This document shows, piece by piece, positions 52,987-61,697 of a stretch of DNA of 64,000 bases (position 1 is its first letter; the number at the start of each line of letters is the position of its first letter). Both the position numbers and the translations under genes were made by a program. The DNA is from Ensifer sp. BR816 (GTDB lineage Bacteria > Pseudomonadota > Alphaproteobacteria > Rhizobiales > Rhizobiaceae), in contig NZ_KB905370.1 of NCBI RefSeq assembly GCF_000378985.1, positions 2,471,006 to 2,535,005 on the forward strand, read 5' to 3'. The notes beneath the pieces are model-generated. The model was not told where the DNA came from. It saw only the letters and a list, made by a program, of their open reading frames with translations, and made no database searches.

Positions 52987-53637
52987 ATGTTCAATTCACA
53001 AGCGCCCGCTCCCGAAGACCTGCCGACCTCCGGCCAGCTTTTCCGCTCGACCGTTCTTGCCGCCGCCGCAGCCGCCGCGATACTCGTGGCTGTCGTGCTG
53101 CCGTCCGAGTACGGCATCGACCCAACTGGAGCCGGCTCTGCACTCGGTCTGACCGAGATGGGCGAGATCAAGACGCAGCTCTCCGAGGAAGCCGAACGCG
53201 ACAGGCAGCTTGATCAGAACAATGCCGCGACGCCGGTAATGGGTCAGGAACCGCAGCAAGGCTCCAGCCTTTTGCAACGCATTATCCGCGAGTTCGGTGT
53301 CTCGAGCGCCTACGCCCAAGAAATCCGCCGGGATGAACTATCGTTGACGCTTCAGCCGGGTGAAGGGGCGGAGATCAAGCTCGTCATGGCGAAGGGCGCG
53401 AAGGCAAACTACGTGTGGACCGCCAACGGTTCCAAGGTGAACTTCGACAAGCATGGCGACGGTAACGGTGAAAGCATCAGCTATGAAAAGGGGCGCGGCG
53501 TGGCCGAGGATAGCGGCGTCCTGGAAGCTGCGTTCGATGGTAATCACGGCTGGTTCTGGCGTAACCGCACGAGCGAAGCGGTGACCGTCACCTTGAAGAC
53601 CGACGGAGCCTACTCGGACGTCAAGCGCATGATGTAA
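52987..53637 (+). CDS. Transmembrane anchor protein downstream of hupE
   Basis: The 216-residue product has a single N-terminal membrane helix (about 20-42: STVLAAAAAAAILVAVVLPS), a charged linker and a C-terminal beta-rich periplasmic domain (LSLTLQPGEGAEIKLVMAKG, GNHGWFWRNRTSEAVTVTLK). This type of anchor protein is often found paired with HupE/UreJ genes. AGAAAGAGA precedes ATG. Likely partner of HupE in metal transport; mechanism unknown. Confidence 0.75.
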   Translation: MFNSQAPAPEDLPTSGQLFRSTVLAAAAAAAILVAVVLPSEYGIDPTGAGSALGLTEMGEIKTQLSEEAERDRQLDQNNAATPVMGQEPQQGSSLLQRIIREFGVSSAYAQEIRRDELSLTLQPGEGAEIKLVMAKGAKANYVWTANGSKVNFDKHGDGNGESISYEKGRGVAEDSGVLEAAFDGNHGWFWRNRTSEAVTVTLKTDGAYSDVKRMM

Positions 53638-53778
53638 ACGAGCCGGATGTCGCCGGCGGACACGCCGGCGACATCCAAGCACAATCAACGCCGCAGAGTG
53701 CGGAAGCTCGGGCGACGGGAGCTTCGAGGAACCAAGACAGGAGGCAGGCGTTAGGCATCATTGCTCAACTCACAGGAA

Positions 53779-54365
53779 ATGAGTTCAGCCGTGCGCCGTC
53801 GAACAGCCATACTTGTGGCCATCCTCCTCGCGTTGGCACCGCTAGCGGCTCAGTCCGGAACCGAAGTCGACCAGGCCGTAGAAGAGTTCCACCAGATATG
53901 CCTGGTCAAAGGCCCAGACTTCCTGCGGATGAGCCAGGAGGCCTATGATCGCGACTGGGAGATGCTCCCGGAAGTAGCCTTTGATGATCTCGCCCCCATC
54001 GCCGAACCCGAGATGGTGCGGGTATGGCTAACAACCGATGCAGATAAGGTCTTCCTGCGGGAACCATAATCGGCTTCACCACAGCATCCGTCGGCGGGAA
54101 ACCTGTCCACACATGCACGCTGGCCTTGCCCGGCATCGATCCGGAAGCGTTTCAGAAGGGTTTCTTTACGCGCACGGATGCCGAGAAGATCGCGGAAGAA
54201 AGGCGTTCGCCGCAGGTCTCCCGCCTCTACATCCTATTTGTCTCCGGACGCCAGCAGTTTGTACGGTTGATTGTCCCAACGTCACAGCGCCCTGGAAAGC
54301 CGCTCCTGGTGGCCAGTTCAATTACGGCAACCGAGGCCCTCAAGCAGAGCAGCAGCAACAGGTAG
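53779..54365 (+). pseudogene. Exported protein gene with a one-base frameshift
   Basis: The first frame (53779-54069) encodes a signal peptide (ILVAILLALAPLAAQ) and EEFHQICLVKGPDF, ending at DKVFLREP. From about 54050 another frame continues without a break in style (GFTTASVGGKPVHTCTLALP, then GIDPEAFQKGFFTRTDAEK) to 54365. Restoring one base near GAACCATAATC joins both into about 195 residues with paired cysteines. No family was recognised. Either decayed or a sequence error. Confidence 0.65.
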
Positions 54366-54374
54366 CTCATTCGC

Positions 54375-55073
54375 TTAGCGCAACCGAAGAATGTCCGCCA
54401 GCCGGTCCTGCTTTCTCTCCGTTGGGCCGAGATCCATGCCCGAAAAGACATCCTCCAGATGCCTCTTCATCAGGGAGGCTGCTTCTGATCCGTTGCCGTT
54501 TTCTATCGCTTCGACCAAAGCTTCGTGCGCATGGCTCTCGCAGGTCGTCTCGCGCCTTTTCCAGTAAAGCGCCACTACCAGCGACGAGTTGGAAACCAGC
54601 TCGCGGACGAAATCCGTCAGGACCGTATGGTTGGCGATCTCGGCAATTTCGATGTGAAATTGTGCAGATGCGGCGATCGCCTGGCTCGTGTCGCCTGAAT
54701 TCACAGCCTCGTGTTCGACGTGCATGTGCTTGCGCAGCTTGGCGATGTCTGACTTCTTTGCGGCCTCGGCGGCAATTGCTGCAACTTTCGGTTCGATCAG
54801 TATGCGCGCTTCAAAGACTTCGCGCGCTTCTGCCTTGCTGGGGCTCGAAATGAATGTGCCGCGATTTGGCTGCAGACGCGCGAGCCGGTCATGGGTCAGC
54901 GCTTGAAGCGCTGACCGGACCACGGTTCGGCTAACGGCGTAGATCGACGCGAGCTCGTCTTCCGGAAGCTTGGTGCCAGGTGTCAGCCTGTGACTGACGA
55001 TCGCATCGCGCAGGGCGATATAGATCGGCCACCAACTGGTCTGTTTCTCCGCTGATCTGTCCTCGTTAAACAT
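54375..55073 (-). CDS. GntR-family (FCD) transcriptional regulator
   Basis: The 232-residue regulator has an N-terminal winged helix (LPEDELASIYAVSRTVVRSA, LQALTHDRLARLQPNRGTFI). An FCD ligand domain follows with the usual metal-ligand pattern (EARILIEPKVAAIAAEAA, FHIEIAEIANH, HAHEALVEAIENGN, MKRHLEDV). It lies just downstream of the amidohydrolase operon and probably controls that operon and the divergent importer via TTGTATACAA-like sites at 57967-58209. Effector is likely a pathway substrate or product. Confidence 0.88.
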   Translation of the reverse strand: MFNEDRSAEKQTSWWPIYIALRDAIVSHRLTPGTKLPEDELASIYAVSRTVVRSALQALTHDRLARLQPNRGTFISSPSKAEAREVFEARILIEPKVAAIAAEAAKKSDIAKLRKHMHVEHEAVNSGDTSQAIAASAQFHIEIAEIANHTVLTDFVRELVSNSSLVVALYWKRRETTCESHAHEALVEAIENGNGSEAASLMKRHLEDVFSGMDLGPTERKQDRLADILRLR

Positions 55074-55243
55074 TGAGTTGCTTCCATAGCGTCGGTAACC
55101 TGGGATTTATTATCGAATTCTCATTGCGTCTACTGGTGTACCTCACTCCCGGCGAAGTTGGCCTTCGGAACGAATGGCCGAAGTGGGCTAAAAACCAATG
55201 CGCCATCGAGCAGCAATTCCTTGGCAAAATTCCCCTGCTTCAC

Positions 55244-56434
55244 TCATTCGACTGTAAACAATGCCTGCCCGTCGCGTGCGATCGGCTGACCCCGCTTGAG
55301 CACAAGCTTGCGCTTGGGACGGGCCGCGACTGCTTCCGGTATCGTCTCGGCATCGATCAGCACCAGATCCGCATAGGCCCCCTCGTGGAGTCCGTAGGTT
55401 TCGAGCTTCAGCACGTCGGCACCACCTTGTGTACAGACGTGCAAGGCGTATTCGACGTCGCTGTCATTGCGGAAATTGTTGCGCAGGCCGATAAACAACG
55501 CGCGCTCGAGCATGTCGAGATTCCCGTAGGGACCCCAGGTATCGCGAATGCCATCGGAGCCCGCGCAAAGGCGGACGCCGGCTCGGCGCAGTTCGTCCGC
55601 TGCTGGAGCGGGCCAACCAGCCGGCGCCGTGGTAGCGATCGCGATGTCTTCGCGCGCCAACTGCTCGACCAAGGCGTTGACGCGGAAACGATCACTCATG
55701 CCAAGACAAAACGCGTGGCTGACTGTCACCTTGCCCCGCATGCCGAGCGCGCGCGTGCGCTCGATGATCATCTCCAACGAAAACGCGCCAAGGGCATCGG
55801 GCTCATGCAGATGAATGTCGATCGGCTTGCCGTGCTTCTCTGCAAGGCCGAAAACAGCATCGAGCTGGCCCTTCGGATCCCGGTCGATGCCGCAGGGGTC
55901 GAGGCCGCCGACGACGTCGGCTCCGGCGGCAAGTGCGGCGTCCAAGAGTTCCAGCGTGCCCGGACGGATCATCAGGCCGGACTGCGGAAAGGCGACGATT
56001 TCTATGTCGACGATATCGCGGAAACGCTCGCGCGTCTCTGCCACACCCTCGAAACACCAGAGCTTCTGGTCGGTATCCACGTCAACGTGGCTCCGGATGG
56101 CCGTGGTGCCGTGCGTGACGGCGAGGGCCACCTGCCGCGCCGATTGGCGGTGCGGATCGATGTTGAGCTCGCGGCGCAGGCGGCGCTCGGTTGATATTCT
56201 GTCCTCGAGCGTCGGCCCAGCCTGGTGGGCGTGCCATCCCATGCCCCACAGGGATTTGTCGAGATGCGCATGCGCCTCGACAAACCCTGGAATAGCGATC
56301 GCGCCGCCCCCGTCTTCCACCTTGACGTTCTCGGTTTCGCCGCTGCCAATTGAGACAATTCGTCCGTCGCGGACCAGGATGTTCGTGGCTGCAGCGCCAA
56401 AGGGTCGGATGTTTTTGAGTAGGAATCCTGACAT
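55244..56434 (-). CDS. Amidohydrolase, cytosine deaminase-like
   Basis: This 396-residue metal-dependent hydrolase of the CodA-type amidohydrolase group has first metal ligands in FVEAHAHLDKSLWG, a mid His in IDIHLHEPDALG, another in VTVSHAFCLG and the late catalytic Asp in LCAGSDGIRDTWGPYG. These enzymes deaminate or hydrolyse cyclic C-N bonds (cytosine, creatinine-like, isoguanine, triazines). Partnership with a hydantoin/Asp racemase-like gene and flavin reductase suggests a heterocyclic amide substrate; exact substrate unknown. Cytoplasmic. Confidence 0.85.
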   Translation of the reverse strand: MSGFLLKNIRPFGAAATNILVRDGRIVSIGSGETENVKVEDGGGAIAIPGFVEAHAHLDKSLWGMGWHAHQAGPTLEDRISTERRLRRELNIDPHRQSARQVALAVTHGTTAIRSHVDVDTDQKLWCFEGVAETRERFRDIVDIEIVAFPQSGLMIRPGTLELLDAALAAGADVVGGLDPCGIDRDPKGQLDAVFGLAEKHGKPIDIHLHEPDALGAFSLEMIIERTRALGMRGKVTVSHAFCLGMSDRFRVNALVEQLAREDIAIATTAPAGWPAPAADELRRAGVRLCAGSDGIRDTWGPYGNLDMLERALFIGLRNNFRNDSDVEYALHVCTQGGADVLKLETYGLHEGAYADLVLIDAETIPEAVAARPKRKLVLKRGQPIARDGQALFTVE

Positions 56435-56445
56435 CTGAGCGTCGC

Positions 56446-57168
56446 CTAGCCTTCGAGTTTCTGAGCGGAGTGGTTCCCATCCTGGTCGGGCGGGGTGCCG
56501 ATCTCGGTAGCGCGGCTCTTGACAGGCGGCGGCTCGCCATAACCCGCAGTAATGTCGTGGTGAGCAAGTTCGGCGGGCTTTCTCAGCACAAACTGGCTGT
56601 CGGCGACGATGTAGTTGTCAGCATGCAGGCGCGCGATTGGCTGGTAGACCTCAGGAAGCACATAGCGGCCACGTTCGTCCAGGCACTCGTCGCGGACATA
56701 CATCTGCACGACTTCGCCGATCACAATCGTGCGGCGGCCGTAGTCGAGGATTTGCGACACGCGGCATTCCATGGCGCAGGGCGATTCCTTGATGCGGGAT
56801 GCCGCCACCTTGAGCGATGGCACGCTCGTCAGCCCTGAAACTGCGATCTCATCGACATCGCTGGGGAAATTGATGCCGGTGACAATCATCTCCTTGGCGA
56901 TCGCCATGTCGACCATGTGAACGACGAACTCACCCGAGCGGCGTATATTGGCCACCGTGTCCTTCGAACTGCCGTCAGGCCGGGTTTGCATGCCGAGGAT
57001 CAGCAGCGGCGGATCGTGTGAGAATACGTTGAAAAAGCTCATTGGAGCGGCATTGTTGCCACCGTGCTCGTCAACGGTGGTGACGAGCGCGATCGGCCGC
57101 GGCCCTACGAAGCTGCACAGGAGGCGGTAGCGGTCCTTTTCCGGGAGTTCGGCAAAATCGAAATCCAT
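56446..57168 (-). CDS. Flavin reductase-like protein
   Basis: The 240-residue product has an FMN-binding split-barrel of the flavin reductase group: RPIALVTTVDEHGGNNAAPM, SFFNVFSHDPPLLILGMQTR, DTVANIRRSGEFVVHMV and a C-terminal IARLHADNYIV. Such proteins supply reduced flavin to a monooxygenase or act as oxidoreductases; no monooxygenase lies in the window. It sits 2 bp downstream of the racemase gene and 11 bp before the amidohydrolase, so the three form one operon. Confidence 0.85.
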   Translation of the reverse strand: MDFDFAELPEKDRYRLLCSFVGPRPIALVTTVDEHGGNNAAPMSFFNVFSHDPPLLILGMQTRPDGSSKDTVANIRRSGEFVVHMVDMAIAKEMIVTGINFPSDVDEIAVSGLTSVPSLKVAASRIKESPCAMECRVSQILDYGRRTIVIGEVVQMYVRDECLDERGRYVLPEVYQPIARLHADNYIVADSQFVLRKPAELAHHDITAGYGEPPPVKSRATEIGTPPDQDGNHSAQKLEG

Positions 57169-57170
57169 GG

Positions 57171-57956
57171 CTAGCTCCGTTCGGCTGCAGTGCGGCCGGC
57201 AAGTTGATGATCGATGCCCAGGACCAGTGCGGCTGGAGCATACTCGGCGAGCTTTCCGGCGTAGGATTTTGGCAGTGGAAACGCCAAATCACCGATCTTC
57301 GAGGTGCGCAGTCCCATCCCCACAATGGCCTCGGCGAACTTTACCGCGGCGGCCACACCATCGACGACTGGAAGGCCGAGCCTTTCCTGCAGGTGCTTCG
57401 CCAGATTCGACATGCCGGCGCACCCGAGCACGATGGCTTCCGCCTGGTCATCGCGAACGGCTTTCTCGCACTCGGCAAGTATGATGGCGCGCGCGTTTGA
57501 ATCGGGGTTTTCGAGTTCGAGCACGGGTACATCGGTGGCACGTACCCGTCGGCAATGGTTCTGCATGCCGTAGCTGCGAACCAGGTGCTCCGACATGATC
57601 CGTGTACGCTCAAGCGTAGTCACGATGGAAAAGCTGGTCGCCAAAAAAGTCGCCGCGTGCATTGCAGCCTCGGCGACCCCCAAGACAGGCGACGCAGTAA
57701 TTTCACGCGCAGCGAGAAGCCCCGGATCCCCAAAGCAGCCTATGACATAGGCGTCGGCCGGCACGCCTCGCCGTATCTCGTCGATGACTCCTATCACGCT
57801 GAGGGCCTCGTCGTAGTGCCCTTCGATCGATGCTGCGCCAGAGCGAGACGTCGCAAGGACAATCTCGCTATCAGCCGCTGCGACCTTACGAGCGGTCTGC
57901 CCCATGAGTTCCGTCATGGCCGCAGTCGTGTTTGGATTTATGAGTTTGATGAGCAT
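57171..57956 (-). CDS. Asp/Glu/hydantoin racemase family protein
   Basis: This 261-residue protein of the Asp/Glu racemase superfamily has the start IKLINPNTTAAMTELM and two active-site cysteines (VIGCFGDPGL near residue 80 and VLGCAGMSNLA near 188). HyuA-type hydantoin racemases and HpxA-type allantoin racemases share this pattern, while maleate isomerases differ. ATG 57956 is chosen over an upstream GTG-type start. First gene of the minus-strand operon; racemises or isomerises the imported compound before ring opening (inference). Confidence 0.83.
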   Translation of the reverse strand: MLIKLINPNTTAAMTELMGQTARKVAAADSEIVLATSRSGAASIEGHYDEALSVIGVIDEIRRGVPADAYVIGCFGDPGLLAAREITASPVLGVAEAAMHAATFLATSFSIVTTLERTRIMSEHLVRSYGMQNHCRRVRATDVPVLELENPDSNARAIILAECEKAVRDDQAEAIVLGCAGMSNLAKHLQERLGLPVVDGVAAAVKFAEAIVGMGLRTSKIGDLAFPLPKSYAGKLAEYAPAALVLGIDHQLAGRTAAERS

Positions 57957-57966
57957 TCGAACCTCT

Positions 57967-58209
57967 TTGTATACAATTAGTAACACAATTGAATGCGATG
58001 TCTACAGGCAATCTCATAGCCTCATGTGGGTATGAGATTGCTTCTGGGCGTCTTTTCTCACCTTTTGGCGCAATACGGCCGCTGCGCACGATACCATCCT
58101 CCATACTCGGTCCCTCCTCACGCAGCCTCGTGGGGGTTCGTCAACAAAAATGAAAATACAATCTTGACCACGGATTGTATACATGAGACAGTCGACTTGT
58201 CTATACAAG
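57967..58209. promoter_or_regulatory. Divergent promoter with three GntR-type palindromes
   Basis: TTGTATACAA (57967-57976) lies 11 bp before the racemase start. TTGTATACAT (58175-58184) and CTTGTCTATACAAG (58196-58209) lie upstream of the importer gene. The shared TTGT-x-TATACAA form fits FCD-type GntR regulators, and the adjacent GntR gene is the obvious binder. The 316-bp gap carries no coding frame. Confidence 0.75.
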
Positions 58210-58272
58210 AACGGCGCCAAAAGCCGATGGCGGTTGACGCGCCGGGGAGCATCAAAAGAGGAGGAGCATCGC

Positions 58273-59850
58273 ATGTCAGTGAACAGACGTACCTTCCTGC
58301 AGGGAGCAGGCGGCGCCGTGGCGTTGGCCTTGGCGCAGGGCGCATTGTCGAAGATTGCCTACGCACAGGGTGCGTCGGGCACTTTGCGGGTCGCCATCGC
58401 AAAACCGGCCGGCAACCTCGACCCCCAGAGCCACTACGCGATCTGGGCCATCCAGGACCTCATGTTCGAGCCGCTCGTCAAGTACGGCAAGGGCGGCCAG
58501 ATCGAGCCATGTCTGGCAACCGACTGGAAGATCGAGGAAGGCGGCAAGACGCTGCATCTGACGTTGCGCCAGGGCGTCACGTTCCAGGACGGCACCAAGT
58601 TCGACGCCGCCGCTTGCAAATGGAACCTCGAGCGCTGGATGGGTCACAAGCAGTTCACTTGGATGAATTGCTCCAAGCACTTCCAGTCGCTGGACGTGGT
58701 CGACGACTACCACATCACCCTGCACTTCAAGGAGCCGGTCCTCGCCCTCATGCAGGAGCTCTCCTACACGCGGCCGACGCGCTTCCTCTCGCCCAAATCG
58801 GTTGGCGCTGACGGCAAGTTCAAGGAGCCGGTTGGAACCGGACCATGGATTCAGATCAGCGCGGACGACACCCAGAGCGTCTTCGAGCACTACGACGGCT
58901 ATTGGGGCGACAAGCCGACCTATGAGCGTCTCGAGGCCAAGGTCATCCCCGATGCACGTTCGCGGGTTGCGGCATTGCGCTCCGGCGAAATCGACCTGAT
59001 CGGCGGCTTCTGGATTGCGCCCTTGACCCCGGAAGAAGGCAAGCAGCTCGAGGCGGCTGGCTTCAACGTCGTCGTCGATCCGGGCAACGTCACGCTGGTG
59101 ATGGCATTCAATCCTGACCGTGCCGAGGCACTCAAGGATCCGCAGGTCCGTAAAGCCGTCAGTATCGGCATCGATCGCGCGGCTATCTCTAAGGTGCTCT
59201 ACCATGGTTACGCGAAGCCCGCCGGCAACATGTTCTCGGGGGCTTTGCCCTATGCCGGAACGCAATATGATGCGCCCGTGCGCGATGCTGCGGCCGCATC
59301 GGCGTTGCTCGAAAATGCCGGTTGGACGGGAAGTCCCATCCGATCCAAGAACGGCAAGCCGCTGACGCTCGAACTGGTCGTCAGCCCGGACGCAGTGCCG
59401 GGGTCGCGTGTGATCGCCGAGGTCATCCAGTCCGAGATGAAGGAGATCGGCATCGATCTGGTCATCCGCTCGGTCGACCATGCCTCCAAGCACACCGACA
59501 TGCTGGAGCAGAAGTACGATCTCGGCTTCTTCCTGACCTATGGTGCTCCCTACGATCCGTTCGGCTCGATCGTGGGCCTGTGCTTGTCGACCTTCCACAA
59601 CGATGTCGAGGGCAAGCTGGTCACCGATCCGGTCAATCTCGATCCGTTGATCGATGCGGCGACGGCGGCGACCGGGGATCAGATCCAGCCGACGATTCAA
59701 AAGGTCTACGACTGGCTGCGGGACAATGATGCGATCGCACCGCTGGTCTATGTGCCGAGCATCTGGGCGCACTCCAAGCGGGTCCAGGGCTTCACGAGCC
59801 CAGTCACCGAATACGACATGCCATACGAAAACATCGTCTTGGCCGAATAG
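58273..59850 (+). CDS. Peptide/nickel-type ABC substrate-binding protein
   Basis: The 525-residue periplasmic binding protein of family 5 (SBP_bac_5) has a Tat-type signal with NRRTFLQ and a hydrophobic stretch to about residue 33 (cleavage near AYAQG). Mature motifs include NLDPQSHYAIWAIQDLMFEP, ATDWKIEEGGKTLHLTLRQG and QYDLGFF-type end segments. ATG 58273 has GAGGAG upstream; a frame from 58183 runs through the operators and is ignored. It binds the imported substrate for the downstream permeases. Confidence 0.92.
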   Translation: MSVNRRTFLQGAGGAVALALAQGALSKIAYAQGASGTLRVAIAKPAGNLDPQSHYAIWAIQDLMFEPLVKYGKGGQIEPCLATDWKIEEGGKTLHLTLRQGVTFQDGTKFDAAACKWNLERWMGHKQFTWMNCSKHFQSLDVVDDYHITLHFKEPVLALMQELSYTRPTRFLSPKSVGADGKFKEPVGTGPWIQISADDTQSVFEHYDGYWGDKPTYERLEAKVIPDARSRVAALRSGEIDLIGGFWIAPLTPEEGKQLEAAGFNVVVDPGNVTLVMAFNPDRAEALKDPQVRKAVSIGIDRAAISKVLYHGYAKPAGNMFSGALPYAGTQYDAPVRDAAAASALLENAGWTGSPIRSKNGKPLTLELVVSPDAVPGSRVIAEVIQSEMKEIGIDLVIRSVDHASKHTDMLEQKYDLGFFLTYGAPYDPFGSIVGLCLSTFHNDVEGKLVTDPVNLDPLIDAATAATGDQIQPTIQKVYDWLRDNDAIAPLVYVPSIWAHSKRVQGFTSPVTEYDMPYENIVLAE

Positions 59851-59862
59851 CGGGAGGGTGCC

Positions 59863-60798
59863 TTGATCCACTTCATCAGCAAGCGGCTGAAGCATTCCCT
59901 GGTCCTTTTGTTCCTGGCGTCCCTGGTTTGCTTCACACTCGTGGTGTCGGCACCCGGCAATGTCGCCGTCCTGATCGCCGAGCTTCGCGGGGCGGTCGCC
60001 ACACCGGGTTATGTCGAACAGGTTGCCGAAGAGATAGGACTGAACAAGCCACTGCTGATGCGCTACGTGGACTGGCTCGGCGATGCTGTTCGCGGAGACT
60101 TCGGCATCTCTTATCGGACGGGGCAGGACGTCAGCGCGGACCTCGCGAACCGAATGCTCGTGACGGGTATCCTGATTGCGGGCTCGGCTGCGATCGCCAC
60201 CCTGATCAGCCTGGCTCTGGGGTTCCTTGGTGCCTTCTGGCCTTACAAACTGCCGGACCGCGCGTCGCGCGGTCTGGCGCTCCTCGGCGCATCGACACCA
60301 ACATTCTTCGTCGGCGCGCTAATGATCTACGCGTTCTCCGTCACCTTCCAGCTCCTGCCGTCGTTCGGTTTCGCCGGGCCGCAAAGCTGGATCCTGCCAT
60401 GGCTCACCGTTGCCGTTCTGCCGGCCGCCGTCCTCAGTCGTGTCGTGCGGGTCGGGTTGGAGGAGGCGATGGCCAGCCCCTTTGTTCTGACAGCCAAAAG
60501 CAAGGGTCTCGGTCGCACCACCATATTGTTTCGCGAGGCGCTGCCCAACATTACGCCCCTCTTCATCAATGCACTCGGCACCCAGGTCGGACTGATGACC
60601 GCGACGGCGATCATCGTCGAGCCGCTGTTCGCATGGCAGGGCGTGGGTGACTACTTCCTGGCCGGCGTGCGCTTTCGCGACTTCATGGTGGTGCAGGCAT
60701 GCCTGCTCATCTTCCTCACATTCTTCATCGTGGTGAACCTGATCGTCGATCTGGCAGTGCTCCTGACCGATCCTCGCATCCGCCGCCAATGGAGCTGA
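59863..60798 (+). CDS. ABC transporter permease, DppB/OppB type
   Basis: The 311-residue inner-membrane permease has six helices, an N-terminal long periplasmic loop and the EAA motif (EAMASPFVLTAKSKGLGRTT). It starts 12 bp after the binding-protein stop. Forms a heterodimer with the next permease. Confidence 0.92.
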   Translation: MIHFISKRLKHSLVLLFLASLVCFTLVVSAPGNVAVLIAELRGAVATPGYVEQVAEEIGLNKPLLMRYVDWLGDAVRGDFGISYRTGQDVSADLANRMLVTGILIAGSAAIATLISLALGFLGAFWPYKLPDRASRGLALLGASTPTFFVGALMIYAFSVTFQLLPSFGFAGPQSWILPWLTVAVLPAAVLSRVVRVGLEEAMASPFVLTAKSKGLGRTTILFREALPNITPLFINALGTQVGLMTATAIIVEPLFAWQGVGDYFLAGVRFRDFMVVQACLLIFLTFFIVVNLIVDLAVLLTDPRIRRQWS

Positions 60799-60800
60799 TC

Positions 60801-61697
60801 ATGAACATGCTCAATCCTATTCTGGCCCGATTGAACAAGATGCCGCGCGCGGCACTGATCACCATCGGTCTCTTCGTTGCCCTCGGTACCTTCGCGCCCT
60901 GGCTCGCGCCCCAGGACCCCAGCACCCAGAACCTGCTGGAGGCCGGCCTCGGGCCGAGTGCCGCTCACTGGCTCGGCACGGACCATCTCGGGCGCGACAC
61001 GTTCAGCCGCCTCATCATCGCTGCCAACACCTCGCTCGTCAGCGTCGGCTCCGTTCTCGGCATCGCCATGACCATCGGCATCCTGCTCGGAACGATCGCC
61101 GGTTACCATCGGGGCTGGGTGGACGACGTTCTGATGCGTGTCGTCGACGTCGGCCTGTCCGTCCCGAGCCTGATCATCTCTCTGGCGGTCATCGGCATCG
61201 TCGGTCCGGGCTACTGGACCATGGTGCTGGCACTCGCGCTCGCTTGGTGGCCGATGAGCGGCCGCATCAGCCGTGCGGTTGCTGTCAGCATCATGAGCAA
61301 GCCGCATATCGAGGCGTTGCGGGTGCTGGGCGCCAGCCCCTGGCGCATCTATTTCTGCCATCTTCTCCCCGGCACGATCGGTTCGGTCATGGTCTATGCG
61401 ACGGCAGATGCCGGCACGGCCGCCCTGGCCGTCGCGACCTTGAGCTTCCTCGGCCTCGGCATTCAACCGCCGACGCCAGAATGGGGCCAGATGCTTGTGG
61501 ACGCGTTGCCCTATCTCGAATCCGATCCGCGTCAGGTTCTCCTGCCAGGCCTTGCCCTCACGGCGGCCGTCATCGGCTTCAACACCCTCGGGGAATCCAT
61601 AGCCCTCAACCGGGTTCCGAAACCGCTCACGCGACGCATGCTCGCGGCCCGTCGGGCCGAGGTCGCAAGCTGGAGCAAGGAGAATTCCGATGCATGA
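60801..61697 (+). CDS. ABC transporter permease, DppC/OppC type
   Basis: The 298-residue permease has the N-terminal oppC-like helix and LGTDHLGRDTFSRLIIAANT, characteristic of DppC proteins, and EAA loop HIEALRVLGASPWRI. ATG 60801 sits two bases after the previous stop; a longer frame from 60699 overlaps the upstream gene and is rejected. The stop overlaps the next ATPase start. Confidence 0.92.
   Translation: MNMLNPILARLNKMPRAALITIGLFVALGTFAPWLAPQDPSTQNLLEAGLGPSAAHWLGTDHLGRDTFSRLIIAANTSLVSVGSVLGIAMTIGILLGTIAGYHRGWVDDVLMRVVDVGLSVPSLIISLAVIGIVGPGYWTMVLALALAWWPMSGRISRAVAVSIMSKPHIEALRVLGASPWRIYFCHLLPGTIGSVMVYATADAGTAALAVATLSFLGLGIQPPTPEWGQMLVDALPYLESDPRQVLLPGLALTAAVIGFNTLGESIALNRVPKPLTRRMLAARRAEVASWSKENSDA

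Noticed and set aside
58276-59895. 539-codon open frame on the minus strand
   Set aside because: Antisense to the binding-protein gene with Tat signal and family motifs.
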